Positions 10,336-22,337 of a stretch of DNA of 64,000 nt are shown piece after piece. The notes beneath the pieces are model-generated. The model had not been told where the DNA came from. It saw only the letters and a list, made by a program, of their open reading frames with translations, and made no database searches. Position 1 is the first letter of the stretch; every line of letters starts with the position of its first letter. Origin of the DNA: Bactericera cockerelli (lineage: Eukaryota > Arthropoda > Insecta > Hemiptera > Triozidae); the NCBI GenBank assembly GCA_024516035.1, contig JAMCCL010000078.1:1-64000 (forward strand), written 5' to 3'. The translations under genes were made by a program, and so were the position numbers.

Positions 10336-13300
10336 CGAGTTAAAGCTTCTTGAAATTGAATCGTTCAAATTCTGACATGATACAAAAAATTAAGATTCCT
10401 TGTCCGATTCATTTAATTCTTATTTTTAATGAACATTTATTTAAAGAGAGGTCTATAACAATCTAAGTCCTTGCCCCTTTTAATTTTTATATTTATTTAA
10501 AATAAATGCACTACACATTTGGCACAGTGCCACACTGCCACATAGGAACCATGAGGGGAATGTTGAAAAATTGAATTTCTGAACAAATTTCCGAGAAAAC
10601 ATCACCTTGCAAAAAGACTAGTGCAAAAACTTTATTGGATTGAACTCTAAACTAAATTTCTTGCTAAGCGAATTACCAAGTATCCAGAAACCTTTGCGTC
10701 ATAGTGATGTAACTTTCAGGTTAATCAAGTTGCAATAATTTGAGCAGATAACTTTATTATTCGATAGTAGAATAATTCCTCGGTGAATGCAGTTACTCAA
10801 ACATTTTACTTCAAAGTTGATACACATGACAACATAATTTATGTAAATATTCCTGCATGCTGCCGCAATTTGCTTAGAGCTTATAATTTTTTCTATTCAT
10901 TTTGATTGACTTCCTTATTATCAAATCAAAAATGGATATAATAATCCTCATTTTAGCAAATCGCCATGGACATTTGCTACATTCGGACCATAAATTATGT
11001 AAGAAGTTCCACCCTTGGTTATCAGCATCAGGACCATTTTCAAATTCTTCATACTTGAACTTTCAACTTACAAGAATTTCTTGTCAAGGAGATTGGGTAA
11101 CAGTAAAAACTCTTTTACCTTACCACTTACAAGAAATGCATGCGAAAAAGGTGATTGTTTGACCAACTCAACCAACTGATTTAACCAATATTAACTTATG
11201 CACATTTCTAAATGAGATGGCAAAAAAATGTTTCCAGTACTACCACCATAGTTCTGGGATCAAGAAAGAAGCATCCTCGTCATGCTGGTTGTTCTCGGCC
11301 CCACTCAGGCTAGGTGATCAAAGAGTTTTAGCGGATTGAGCCGTCAGAAATGATGCCACAGAAGGGCGAAACACTATATCCTGACGGTGACTGTGACTCC
11401 CGCATAAGATCTGTGAAGATTATCAATAAGATTTTCCTACTCATGAAAAAAGGACAAAGTTTGACGTATACAATCAACTGATTGGTTAAACAATAAGAAC
11501 TTATAGATGTGTGAGATGGCTCTGTCTTTCGTTCTGTGTATTCTGGACAGCTCTCATCTGTCGAGACCCCAGAGGCAGAAACAATTGTTTTGGAATATTG
11601 AAGTTAAACATGATAGAAACGATGAAGAAATTCTTTTTGAAAAATAAAAAGACTTTGTACAGATTGTATACATCAGTCAGTCAAAAGTCAAATCAGAAAA
11701 GTGAGAAGTTGTGATACTGGTAATAATAGATGTGAAACGTATGATATATTCAACACAACTTACAATTCTCTCAATGCCTACGGATATGCAAGTATGAGAA
11801 ATTGAGAAGCTGTAACTTTCTCTTCATTTTTTCTCACGGACAAATGGATTTTTGACGGCTCAATTGATGGAAAACACCATCATCGTTTACAGAACAAGGT
11901 AATCATATGTATTTGTATTTATTACAGTAAAGATGACATAAGATCCATACTTATTCAAAGACAAACTTATCAATACAGTCGAACCTGAAAATGCGAGAAA
12001 AAATTCCAGCTCAAATTTACCTTTTTACGACATAATTTCCAACGACATAAATTACGTTATTTTCCAACCTTATGTCGACCCTACTTGAGTGGGAAAAGAC
12101 GTAGGAAAAGAAGAGCATAATGGAAAATAACCTCTTTATAAGAGAAACCTGGATATAAGAGTTCTCTTATATCCACAATGGACTGTACTTCCCATGCTTT
12201 GGACTGTAACTATTGACCCCAGGTCCGAGTCTGTTGCCATGTCCAATGTCCATCAATGTTACTGACGTCTGTTGTTTACAAAAACCAATTTTAATTTCTG
12301 ACAAAAAAAGTTCAAGTTCGATTTGATCTTCTCTGGCGCACAGAAAACACAAACTTATTTATTTATTTCTTGTAAGAAGGAAGTATTATAATTCTAATAA
12401 ACTCAGACACCAGTATGAATTGTAGGTATAGCTAGATTAGCTCGGTCTCTTTAGTCCCACTGTCAGACTAGTCGTCTGCTCTGTTTTTGTGCTATAGTCA
12501 GACTTCTGACTCATTATAATTACTTTCTATAATAATATTACCTAAACCTGAAAGATATTATATAAAATATTGCAATCGGTCTTTTTCTTCGAAATTGAGC
12601 TGACAACATTTTTGAACCTGGGTTACAGCCGTATTTATGAAGAGAAAACGCCGTTTGAACAAAGTTTCAAGCATGATTTCCTCTAATATTATTGGCCAAT
12701 ACCTTGCTTGAGACATTGCTCAGACATAATTCGCTGTTCATAAGTACGTTTGTTAGTATTTACTGACTAATAAGAAAAACTCTCCTAATTCCAAAAGTCC
12801 TTTTTATGCAATACATGTTTTCAGTCTCAGAACCCGACTATTGGTCTACTCCGTGTTTATTCCATAGTTTGAGCTACAGATCCCCTATTTCCTGGAATAT
12901 TCTGATAAGAACACTGTCAAAAAAACAAACTGTAATCGAAAGTCGTGTGATGTTTCACACCAGTATATTTTTATATCCCCTGGGCCAGAGTACCGCTCTC
13001 TGTGACAGCTTTTGTGGCCGCGATGTTCAAGAGATATATCATAAAATAAGTAACAATTCGTCACAGCGTTCTTTGCTTGAGTGGAACCTCTGATTTCGAA
13101 TTACAGTAAAACTATGGCGTTTCGTCGTCTGTTTCCTAGAGAAAGTCTACCGGCTATGCTAATAAAGTTAATATTCTCCGTGCTCATATTAATGAGTAAT
13201 CATTTCATTACGGGATGTGTGAATGTAAAAGTATTCTTGGGCCAGAACTTGTTTACTTAGGTAAATTTCATTTCTCTTTCATAAGATGATGTAAAACATT

Positions 13301-13480
13301 GTTGATCGCTTCAATAAGGGGATCACGAATGAATCTTGTTTGGTGTTCATGGATGAATAAGGAAACTACAACGATGGCATAATAATGGAACTTTCTTTTG
13401 TCCCTCAAGTAACTTGGTGAGTAAGGCACCCCTTACTCACCAAGGGTAGGGAAATTTATTTGCTAAACAAAATACCATGG
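10336..13480. other. Long gene-free stretch with repeat scraps
   Basis: No ORF here has recognisable domains. Scraps seen: an E/F body fragment at about 11265-11330; a segment at about 12120-12185 (TATAAGAGAAACCTGGATAT) that recurs in altered form at 58840-58950; and a possible old foldback at 12627-12755, whose ends read GCCGTATTTATGAA and TTCATAAGTACG. Confidence 0.45.
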
Positions 13481-13483
13481 AGG

Positions 13484-13510
<27 letters not shown>
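13484..13510. repeat. Poly-T run of 27
   Basis: An uninterrupted T tract lying 138 bp before the long G tract. It could be the poly-A tail of a minus-strand retroposon, but nothing identifiable lies next to it. Confidence 0.8.
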
Positions 13511-13515
<5 letters not shown>

Positions 13516-13646
13516 ACGGAAAAGTACCGTTGTATAATAACATTTTAAGTATTAACATAAAAATACAGTAAAATTACACATAAACACTACACTATACTAT
13601 GTTTAACTAAGAAAAGTAAAACTGAACATAATTTCACATTAGAAAT

Positions 13647-13648
<2 letters not shown>

Positions 13649-13701
<53 letters not shown>
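13649..13701. repeat. Poly-G run of 53
   Basis: 53 consecutive G residues, followed by GAGGGAGAGA. Runs of this length are very rare in AT-rich animal genomes. The tract could form G-quadruplexes. Its length may also be uncertain for technical reasons. Confidence 0.85.
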
Positions 13702-13702
<1 letters not shown>

Positions 13703-14370
13703 GGGAGAGAAATAAATACATAAATAATTATAAATCATGGGTAATAAATCCATAATAGACTATCCATCAATATGGCTACTATTATAACCTTCATAAGCAT
13801 GTAAGAAGAAAAATGAATCTGTTCTTATGATTTACTCTGTGCTAAAACTAACAAAGATGGCCGATTTGATGGGACAGGTTTGAGGCATAGAGACGAGTCC
13901 TCCATTACTTATTTCTACAAAATATGAAAACCCTGGAGTTTTCCCTGACAGTGGCAGACAATTCGTGACACAGTTTCTGCCGTGACGTCACTGTCCACAT
14001 TCAAGTCGAATTTCAGACAAGAATGCAAAAACCTGACTTGGATATCGAACAGAATGATCAAACCAGTTATTGAGAGTTTTTTTTTATATTTCTTGCAATT
14101 TATACGAATAGTTCGACTTTCTCCCGACCACATTCGAATTCTTCAAGAGGTTCAAGAGGGGAAGAAATGGTTTTGAGATGGGGAATCAATCGATTGAACA
14201 TTGTGGTCTAATTAATTATATGGATGTGACAATTATGACCAATTATTGGTTTGATTATTGAATACAATTACAGTCAAATAATACATAAATTAAGAGTTAA
14301 AATGAAAAATTAGACAATTATAGAAATATCAAAGTGCCATCAAAGGAACTATGAGTGCAAGAACCTAACA
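13702..14370. other. No gene recognised
   Basis: Two overlapping open frames on opposite strands at about 13915-14176 show no family features. The phrase 'ATTCGAATTCTTCAAGAG' recurs in altered form near 14670, which suggests an old dispersed repeat. Confidence 0.35.
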
Positions 14371-14371
14371 A

Positions 14372-14565
14372 CCTCAATCATGAACCACGAGGCAGAGGTT
14401 GACCCCACGTATAGGTTTGAGAAAAGGCAGAGTAAAAGAAGAGAAATAGCAAACGAACAGGTGATGCTGGCTGGCATTTACGGCCCAACCCCAGACTGGT
14501 CAAGTGGGTAAGAGCCGGTACAATTCCTAGCGATTGAAGGATAAAAATCCTCCGTCCTAAATAAC
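14372..14565 (+). mobile_element. Two joined family E fragments
   Basis: The first piece (CAACCTCAATCATGAACCAC to GGCAGAGTAAAAGAAGAG) is an E 3' tail. The second (GATGCTGGCTGGCATTTACG, CCAGACTGGTCAAGTGGGTA, ATTGAAGGATAAAAATCCTC) is an E/F body. The order, tail then body, indicates two copies side by side. Confidence 0.5.
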
Positions 14566-14811
14566 CCATTTCAGGAAATTAAAACCAAAAATGGAATCTT
14601 GGGCACGGCAAAGGTCCAGCTATACATTTATACAAATAGTTGAAAAGATCCACTTTCGACCATCTCACGAGCACATTGGAATTCTTTGAGTACTGTTTTT
14701 TCTTTTGACGCAACAGAAAAGATTTACAAGATTCAGGGAATATTATAGAAAGCGGGATTTAGGAAATACATATTTTGGTCTAGGGTTATCACTTCTCTGT
14801 TTTTTTTTTTA

Positions 14812-14923
14812 ATGGGGTTAACGTCGCTTTTAACTGCCATGGTCATATCACGACGGGGTTTTACCCTCCATTCGCAGGAAACTCACAAACCTGCTACTCA
14901 CATTGACCTCACCCAGCCTGAGT
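14812..14923 (-). mobile_element. Family F SINE fragment without head
   Basis: Carries the F 3' half only (GTCGCTTTTAACTGCCATGG, CATATCACGACGGGGTTTTA, GCTACTCACATTGACCTCAC). It is very similar to the young-looking copy at 59534, which suggests fairly recent spread. Confidence 0.7.
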
Positions 14924-14959
14924 GATCACTTCTCTGTTAATCACAATGTTATATTTCAA

Positions 14960-15160
14960 AAAGGCCGTTCTAAAATTCGCCCCACCTGGTACTTGAACTA
15001 CTGACCTCCAGGTTTACGAGTCCACTACCTCAACAATCAAACTACTGAGATCGGTTGTGTGTATTGTCACATGTACTCAAACCCGCCTTACTAAATTTCG
15101 GCATGCTTGGAACTCGAACCACCAACCTCCAGGTTACGAGTGCCTCAGAGAGCTTCTGAG
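14960..15160 (-). mobile_element. Two family C tRNA-like SINE fragments in tandem
   Basis: On the minus strand each copy has CTC(G)TAACCTGGAGGT and a GGTTCGAGTTCC-type box B. One is at about 14975-15055 and one at about 15075-15150. The box A side (TAGTTTGATTGTTGAGGTAG) is seen in the first. Confidence 0.5.
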
Positions 15161-15569
15161 GCGAGGATGAGAAACACAACTGAGCGGTGACCAGAGCTGT
15201 GGATTCTCCGGGTCTCTTCTTATCACGACGCTGCGGTCGCAATGGCCCTAGGCTTCCAACAAATTCCAGAGTCCAGACCTTGGTTCTAACTGTTTCCAGT
15301 CATCAATAACACCGGTTACTCACCGGAGATCAAGTCAACGCCTGCATCTATTGCACCGGCAATTTCATCTGCAAACAGTGCCAGACATGATACAGTTTGC
15401 GTAAATCGATTAAATTTTGAAAATAGATCTACCGGTAACAATGGGTAATTGTATACCTGTAATGGGGTAATTAACAGCGATAAATCACAAATTATTTGCA
15501 CTTAGTTTATTAAAATCATATTTGTGTAGATCACTTTACTTCAAATGTCACAACTACTGCAAATCACGT

Positions 15570-15655
15570 AAAATTTTTACCGAAATTGGGACTGGAACCA
15601 CCAACGTCTAGGATACAAGTCCGTCGCCTTATCGATCAAGATCCGGAGGTTGGTC
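15570..15655 (-). mobile_element. Family C tRNA-like SINE head
   Basis: On the minus strand: GACCAACCTCCGGATCTTGA, TCGATAAGGCGACGGACTTG, a GTTGGTGGTTCCAGTCCC box B region. The tail is not recognisable. Confidence 0.55.
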
Positions 15656-15751
15656 AATTAGTTTATGATGTTTAAGAGGAAGCATTTTCAGTGATTTCAT
15701 TTTCATGAATTTTTCGCTGTCACCACTTGGGCTGTGGAAATGGAACAGCCG

Positions 15752-15945
15752 AAACTGCATTGGTGGCTGAGTGGTTAAGATGCTAATCCGGTAATCCAGG
15801 TAGCGCAGAGATTTGTTGGTTCAAATCCCACCCAACGCATGATTTTTTTCTCATTTGAGGCTTTGACCTAAACAACTACTGGAATAATGGGACTCTTTAG
15901 TTCGTATCGGGCAGTATAAATCATTGTCCATTAATTTACCAGAGT
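15752..15945 (+). mobile_element. Family B SINE, subfamily 2
   Basis: The head GGTGGCTGAGTGGTTAAGAT with GCTAATCCGGTAATCCAGGT and box B GTTCAAATCCC looks like a tRNA with a long variable arm. The body ends CTACTGGAATAATGGGACTC and ATCGGGCAGTATAAAT, the family B tail. Related copies: 44561 and 57735. Confidence 0.7.
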
Positions 15946-16572
15946 GTCTACGATCAAGTCGCCTGGTGTGAGTATAATATTAGTGGTAGACTTGATTGTC
16001 CATCGTATTTTCTCCCGTGGCAATTCCCCTTGGTGATCCCATCAATAATCTAATGGGAAAACACTTTTAGGGTTTTGGAATGGTTTCCAAACGGTCACTA
16101 TAGCACATTGTGAACTGAGCTCACAGGAATCGACTGGTTGGAGATGTTAACACCCCTCCACCATTTATTATTATTACTATCCCAGTAATACATTATTATT
16201 CTTATAGCAGATATACCCTAATACTCCATTTGAGATTTAAAAAGAGAGATTTTTTTTATCTAACATTTCTTCAACATCGACTATTGCACTGATGAATGTG
16301 GCTGTAAATTACCTAATCGAATTATATTTCTCAGTATCCATTTCTCACTTGAGTGTTGCACTTGAGTGTAACACTTGCATTGTGCTCATGAGTATGATAA
16401 GGAACTGCTATCACCTCCACTAGTGTGAGAAGTGGCTCAGTGAGTAGGCACACGCATGAAATTGTGGCCCAACTCTCACTACCAATTTGATCTCGAACTA
16501 AAATGATCTCCGGAATGGATTATTTTTTTAAAAGGAAAAATGTAGAAATATGAATAACATTTAATAATAATG
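15946..16572. other. No gene recognised
   Basis: AT-rich and without recognisable repeats or coding signals. Confidence 0.35.
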
Positions 16573-16775
16573 CTTTTTCTTTGTGTTATTATGTCACAAT
16601 TTTAGTGGGTAGCCCAGAATCATAGGACTTTACCACTTTAATTTTACAATATCTTGTATTTTTTGCCTATGATTCTGGCACTGGTCGCTGCTTCACATCA
16701 AAGCAGCTACTCATTTTTCCTCACGAGGTATGAGTGGACCCCAAACATCCAAGTACAGACATTTCACACACAAAA
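16573..16775 (-). mobile_element. Family A SINE, subfamily 2, head missing
   Basis: The 3' part matches the copy at 6112 (TTGTGACATAATAACACAAA, AATCATAGGCAAAAAATACA) up to the GTCTGTACTTGGATGTTTGG region. It stops before the tRNA-like head, so it is 5'-truncated. Confidence 0.75.
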
Positions 16776-16799
16776 TACAAATTTTCCAATTTCTACATG

Positions 16800-17130
16800 T
16801 TATTCATATAGTACCACAGCCAGACTACTGGTCTACTTGCTATTTCAAAGTTCACTAGGTTGACGAACTACTGATATCTTTATCCTTATTTTAGCCCCCC
16901 AGCGAGACTACTTGTCTACTGCCTGTTTATAGTCCCTCAGCCAGCCTACTGGTCTCTTTATCCCTATTTAAGTCCCCCAGCCAGACTACTTGTCTATTCC
17001 CTGTTGTAGTCCCTCAGCCAGACTACTGGTCTACTTGCTATTTCAAAGTTCCCTAGGTTGACGAACTACTGATCTCTTTATACCTATTTTAGTCCCCCGG
17101 CCAGACTACTTGTGTACTCTGTGTTAAAAT
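16800..17130. repeat. Minisatellite of CCAGACTACT units
   Basis: About eight units of roughly 35 bp carry CCAGCCAGACTACTTGTCTA or CAGACTACTGGTCTACT, each followed by a short CCTGTTTA.AGTCCC spacer. A longer block (TTTCAAAGTTCACTAGGTTG, ACGAACTACTGAT) occurs twice about 200 bp apart, so the array has a higher-order pattern. Confidence 0.7.
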
Positions 17131-17480
17131 CCCAAAGACCTACCTCATATCTATTAATTTCATTTTCAGCCCGAGTAACAAATCTAACATATTAGATGTA
17201 ATGAGGTTATGTGAACATGTCTGAGCCAAGTATGGCTTCATCATTTGTAAACCTACCTATGCATACCTTCCCATGACGTCACTCCTACTGTATGGGAGAG
17301 CTTACCTCATCCTACTATTAATTAACCTGAGGTAATTTCACTGCTATTGCCTAGAATTAGTTGCCTATACGTAGATATATTTGACGATAAATTAAAGTGT
17401 AAATGTGTTCCAAAAATTGATTGAGGTGAGATTCCTAAAATAAAGTTGTCACAGGGAGCTATCTATTTTTTAATAAATTG

Positions 17481-17640
17481 TTTCATATCAATATCTTTTA
17501 CTAGATTATTTCCTAAACTATTTCATATCAACGTCTTTTAATAGATTCTTTCCTAAATTGTTTCATGTCAACATCCTTTACTAGATTCTTTCCTAATTTG
17601 TTTTATGTCAACATCTTTTACTAGATTCTTTCCTAAATTG
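17481..17640. repeat. 40-bp tandem repeat, four copies
   Basis: Units start at exactly 17481, 17521, 17561 and 17601 and read TTTCATATCAACATCTTTTA then CTAGATTCTTTCCTAAATTG, with a few substitutions and no indels. A fifth copy breaks off after TTTCA at 17641. Confidence 0.85.
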
Positions 17641-17649
17641 TTTCAGCCA

Positions 17650-18100
17650 AGGTTGTTCGACACACCGCAGAGCTATTTTCATGATAATTTGATAATGATT
17701 GTGGATGATGATATTAGGATTTCAATGATAAAGTCCTTATTAAGATGGTTGCGTTGGTGGCAATGTAGAAAATGATTGTAGAGAAAATGGAGATGTATTA
17801 GAATTAAGAAATTATATTATTTAAATAAGCATTAACTGATGATGATTAAGATGGTTATGGATGGGTTTATAAGGATGGTGATGTTGTTGTTAGTGTGGAA
17901 AAGGAGATGATGAAATAGAACCAAGCAACTATCGTATTTAAATATACACAAAAGTGAAGTTTTCGCATTTCATAAGGACAGTTGGCAGGAGATTCTAATC
18001 ATTTCAAAAGACAGAATGGCAAAAACTAAGTTCAAATTGATGGACATTTTTTAATACTTCAGTTGAATATAGGTCTCGATTTCGAGCGTTAGAAAAAGTT
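17650..18100. other. No gene recognised
   Basis: A GATGATG/GGTTGTGGATG-rich segment is followed by AT-rich DNA. Weak internal similarity between 17690-17850 and 17830-17960 suggests an old duplication. Confidence 0.35.
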
Positions 18101-18285
18101 AAAAGTTAACATATTTGTGTTAATCACTTTCGATTACTACTCAAACTCGCTTTAACTAAATCTACGCTGAAACCGCGACTCGAACCACCGACGCGTCGGT
18201 GGTTCAAGTCGCGGTTACAAACAAGGTTACAAGGCCGCCGCCTTATCGATCAAGCTACGGAGGTCGGTGATTTTGAGTACTATTT
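18100..18285 (-). mobile_element. Family C SINE carrying an internal palindrome
   Basis: On the minus strand the head (GACCTCCGTAGCTTGATCGA, TAAGGCGGCGGCCTTGTAAC) and the 3' end (CGAGTTTGAGTAGTAATCGA, AAGTGATTAACACAAATATG) are family C. The box B region is present twice in opposite orientation, giving a 46-bp near-perfect palindrome at 18171-18216. Confidence 0.6.
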
Positions 18286-18317
18286 CAAGTAGGGAAATGT
18301 AAGAGGTGTCTTGAATT

Positions 18318-18490
18318 TGCCCCAGTTTAAAGTGGCCCAGACAGACTACTGGTTTAATCCCTGTTTAAAGTGCCCCATACAGAAAACTGGTCTATTCCCT
18401 GTTTAAAGTGCCCCAGACAGACTACTGGTCTATTCCCTGTTTATAGAACTTCAGCCAGACTACTGGACTACTCCCTATTTATTTGAAGTA
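18318..18490. repeat. Minisatellite related to the one at 16800
   Basis: Four to five units of about 37 bp read CCCCAGACAGACTACTGGTC and TATTCCCTGTTTAAAGTG. The CAGACTACTGGTCTA core is the same as in the array at 16800-17130, about 1.2 kb away. Confidence 0.7.
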
Positions 18491-19440
18491 CCCCAGATAG
18501 GGCAAATTTTCAAAATATTTCTCACGACTGGTTCATAATATTTAACTGACCACAACCTAATATTGTCTATTAAGATAGCCTTCCACTAGACTTCACTACA
18601 GGGAAGAAAAAAATAATTTACATTTTATACACCCTGTATACAATAGCAGAGAAATCAAACACCTCGGCCGAGGTGTGAAGAACGCCTATACAAAGAAAGA
18701 GACAGCCCGGCAGAGTGTAAGGTTACGGAAAACATAGTTCCCATGAATTTCATGTACTTTCAGCCAGCGAAAAGTGCAACATGAATTTCAAAAATCGCGA
18801 TTTTTATTGCAGAAATGGGCTCTACGTTGAAAAATAAGTTGATTTGACTCTTTGTTTGACTTCCTAGGCCAACGGGAACCCTATTTCCGAGACCCCGAAC
18901 AATCGTGAAAGACATGAAAAGATTCATAATTTTTTTTTTTTTTTCCGTTTTTTTTTTTCATACGGATCCTTTGAGACCCGACTTCGTGTCCTTAACATGG
19001 CACTGAAGATTAAGTGAGGTGTCCAAAGTGATCAAGATATAATGGAGATGAGCCCGGACCAAAAAAAAATTCTAATTATAAGCGGGCGGCCCATTTGGGC
19101 GGCCTCGGGTTTTGGGAGCCCAAATCGGGAATTGAAGGATAATACTAGTCTTAAGTGGTATCAAATGAAAGATCTTGATGAGCAGATACCAAATTTATTG
19201 ATTTTATTCCTTCATCCGGTCCACTGGGTGGCACCTGGTGGCCTTTTCATTTTCTTTGGCGGGTAGGTACCTTCGAATTCTTAGCTTAGTGGTCAGATCT
19301 TGGCCAGTATGTATTTTTCGAGATGACCTCGCTCTCTCACTGCAAAATTTTAAAGTTTAAGTTTCCAAGTATTAATTTAGTTCATTTTCCGTCCGTTTCT
19401 GTAGAAGATAACTTTGTCTATTGGTAGCTTGCTCGACCTG
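18491..19440. other. No gene recognised
   Basis: Includes a 15-bp palindrome ACCTCGGCCGAGGTG at 18661 and T runs near 18930-18960. The GC-richer open frame at 19042-19266 shows no domain. Confidence 0.35.
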
Positions 19441-19625
19441 CCACCCAGTGAGCATGGGTTCGAATCCTGGCGGGGACGAAGTTTTTTAGCTCTACTATAT
19501 TTTCAATTTGGGCTTAACGTTGTTTTGTTTTTCCGATCTTTATATTTGATCTTCATGACGACCCCATTACCCTCGCGAGGAAAATTTTAGAAGTTGCAGA
19601 ATTGGACAATGACCTGTGGCGGCAT
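19440..19625 (+). mobile_element. tRNA-like SINE related to family A, degraded
   Basis: The box B region GGGTTCGAATCCTGGCGGGG is followed by GCTCTACTATATTTTC and, further on, CCTCGCGAGGAAAATTTTAG and GACCTGTGGCGGCATTACGA. These are the landmarks of the A body in order, with a diverged centre. It abuts a LINE fragment. Confidence 0.5.
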
Positions 19626-20954
19626 TACGAGAAAGGCATTTCGACGTGGAATAGGTACTGAAGATGCATTACTTGACTTAACAACATACTTACATAGTAA
19701 ACATAGACGACAATAAAAAAGTAATCGCCATTTTTCTTGACATTTCAAAAGCATATGACTCCATAAAACATTCGACATTACTGACACAACTAAAAAAATT
19801 AGGACTAACAGACAAAGTACTTAAATGGTTTGACTCCTACTTGACTGACCGAACACAAAAACTGAAATTGAATTCTCAGTTATCTGAGAGTGTAGAGTGT
19901 CGTGCTTTTTCAATTCCGCAGGGTACAATACTTGGTCCTTGTTTGTTTAATTGTTTTATTAATTCTCTCCTGGAATAAGCAAGGGTCAAGTATTTTGCTA
20001 TGCAGATGACACAGTACTATGCTACTCATCAAATAACTGGGAAGAGACTCACCGACTCGCATCTACTGACCTGACAAACATTCAAAACTGGTATTTACAA
20101 ATGTCCCTACAAATCAATCTTTCCAAGTCTCATTACATGACTATTTCATCAGACAAAAGAGGACAACCATTAACATCAACAATACAATTAACTGACATTG
20201 AAAACAAAACAATAACATTACAAAAACTGACAAACATACGTTACTTAGGTGTTACACTTGACGAAAACTTAAAATGGACAGCACATATTACTTCACTTAA
20301 AAACAAACTACGATACTTGACTTATGTTTTCTACAACCTAAACCAAGTTTGTAATGATACACTACTTCGCGAAGTATATTTCGCGTTAGTTCAATCACTC
20401 TTACAATATTGTATCACAGCTTGGGGAGGGGCGTATGAAAATATAAAGACTCAACTTAGAAGGACTCAAAATATACTACTCAGAACTATACTAAAAAAAG
20501 ACAGACTTTTTCATACTGACCAACTATACGAACTATTTAACGTTCCAACACTAGATGACATTTACATTTACAAAACAAGTACTTTCGCAATAAAGAAAAA
20601 ACATACCTGGACTATAAACCCTAACACATACACCACAAGACAGACTGGACAAATGATACAAACACTCAAACACAAATCACTGACAAAAAGACATTTTTCA
20701 TACGTAGGTAGCAAAATTTTAATGAGATACCTGAAGATATAAAGGACAATCCAATTTTAACAATTTTAAAATACAGACTGAAACAATGGCTGTCTATTAA
20801 CAATAATAAAAATAAAAATCTTAAATATTTTAAAATAACAATTTTTCCCTAATTATTTGAATGTATAAGTACTCAATAAAACAGACATAACAATCAAAAA
20901 CACTCCACACATAACATAAAAACATTTTTTAACATCTTCAAAATTTATAATATA

Positions 20955-20988
<34 letters not shown>

Positions 20989-21200
20989 CTACAAGGACAG
21001 TTTTAAATAATAATATAATTATAATAAAAAGTGGCCTAACACATGCTTTGCATAATTGGCCACTTAACTTGCCATGTTCCTAATTTTCGTTTTATTAATA
21101 AGTTATTTTTTACATTTAAATTTTATTTATGAAGATGAAAGAATTTGTTCAATAAAAAATAATCTTTTGAAAGTAACAAAAAAAAAAAAAAAAAAAAAAT
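19625..21200 (+). mobile_element. 5'-truncated LINE with reverse transcriptase remnant
   Basis: Three frames follow one another. The first has RGIGTEDALLDLTTYL. The second has VIAIFLDISKAYDSIKH (RT motif A, Asp in FLD) and SIPQGTILGPCLFN (motif B). The third has CYADDTVLCYSSNN, with the catalytic YADD at 19999-20010, and runs without a stop to 20742 (INLSKSHYM, IRYLGVTLDENLKW, ILLRTIL). Frameshifts near 19695 and 19970 make it inactive. An AT-rich 3' UTR ends in poly-A at 21179-21200. This is the layout of Jockey/CR1-type non-LTR elements. Confidence 0.85.
20101..20742 (+). pseudogene. C-terminal part of LINE reverse transcriptase ORF
   Basis: The longest intact piece of the LINE, 213 codons in frame with the YADD motif upstream. 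It covers the region after the RT palm, with the usual thumb/C-terminal motifs of non-LTR elements (YLGVTLDENLKW, LLQYCITAWGG). The true ORF would start far upstream; the first ATG here is internal. Confidence 0.8.
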
Positions 21201-21289
21201 TTTGGACAATCATGGTTGGATGGAGATAAAATAATGATGAATTATGTAGCTCTCATAATGTCGATGCTACTCACTAAAAGTTGTAACAA

Positions 21290-21415
21290 AGTAGTGACTT
21301 TGGCCAAGTGGGTAGCATACTAGGCTTGGGTTCGATCCCCTTGAGGGAAGTTTTTTTATTATCTGTCCATTATGTCTGGGGTACACTCATACCTCGTGAG
21401 GTATTGATAAGGGAC
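21290..21415 (+). mobile_element. Family A-like SINE head
   Basis: GTGACTTTGGCCAAGTGGGT, a box B-like GGGTTCGATCCCC, then CATTATGTCTGGGGTACACT and CATACCTCGTGAGG. The rest of the A body is absent. Confidence 0.5.
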
Positions 21416-21544
21416 TTCACAACCGAGTTCTCTCCCGCTCATGGTTTTATCAACACCAAATTGTCTCCGGTCGCGTCGCTTGCATTTTTACCTGATTTTA
21501 TACCTAAATAGTTTAGGCCTAGCATAAAAATTATAATCGAAACA

Positions 21545-21775
21545 CCTAGGAATCATTGATATAGACCTGAGGCATGGCCTTCTATGTATTTTTCCTAACC
21601 CTATGATAAACCCAAGGCATGGCCTTCTATATATTTACCTAACCCTATTATAATCCCGAGTCATTGCCTTCTATGTATTATCCTTAACCCTATAATTATA
21701 CTATATTCCTGAGGCATGGCCTTCTATGTATTTTACCTAACTCTACTAAACACTGAAGGCATTGCCTTTCATTAG
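21545..21775. repeat. Degenerate tandem repeat, about 55-bp units
   Basis: Five imperfect units carry GAGGCATGGCCTTCTATGTA and TTT.CCTAACCCTAT.ATAA.CC. Unit length varies, so the array is old. Confidence 0.65.
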
Positions 21776-22337
21776 TTAGAGATTTAAAAGATTTCCTTAT
21801 AAAAGGCCCATTCTTATATAAAAATAATAATTTTTATAGTTTTTCATTTTCTTAAATACCTAATGTAAAAAAGCATGGTCTTATTTCCGGGAGAGATACT
21901 CGTGGTGACCCCTGCAACAAGCCGGAGGGAATTCGGGTAAGAAAAGGTCAACGGGAGAGAACTCATTACCTCACCTTGATAAGGTGATTACAAATTAATT
22001 TCTTTGGCATTTGTAAATCCAGGTGTTTTAGTGTCCCTCATAGGAGGCTCCGAGGTCTATTTAGCATTGAAAGATAAACCTAATCATGTGGAGAATAGAA
22101 TCAAAAGAATCTTGCATTGCAAATTTATATATTATTTACTCACTTTGGGGACTTAGGGGGCCAAATCTGTGATCCAAATACATATTGACCTTAGAAAAAT
22201 TAAATACGTACTGCTAAAAATATATCTTAAAAAAGACAACTTGGTACATTCACATTTTCCCAGCTTATTTACTTTTGTTATTCGTAATGTTTCAGTAGTG
22301 TATGAACCTATATTTTCGTACAAAAAGAACTGATATC
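21776..22337. other. No gene recognised
   Basis: The stretch around 21880-21990 (GGGAGAGATACTCGTGGTGA, CCGGAGGGAATTCGGGTAAG) is GC-richer than its surroundings, but no ORF or known repeat is visible. Confidence 0.35.
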
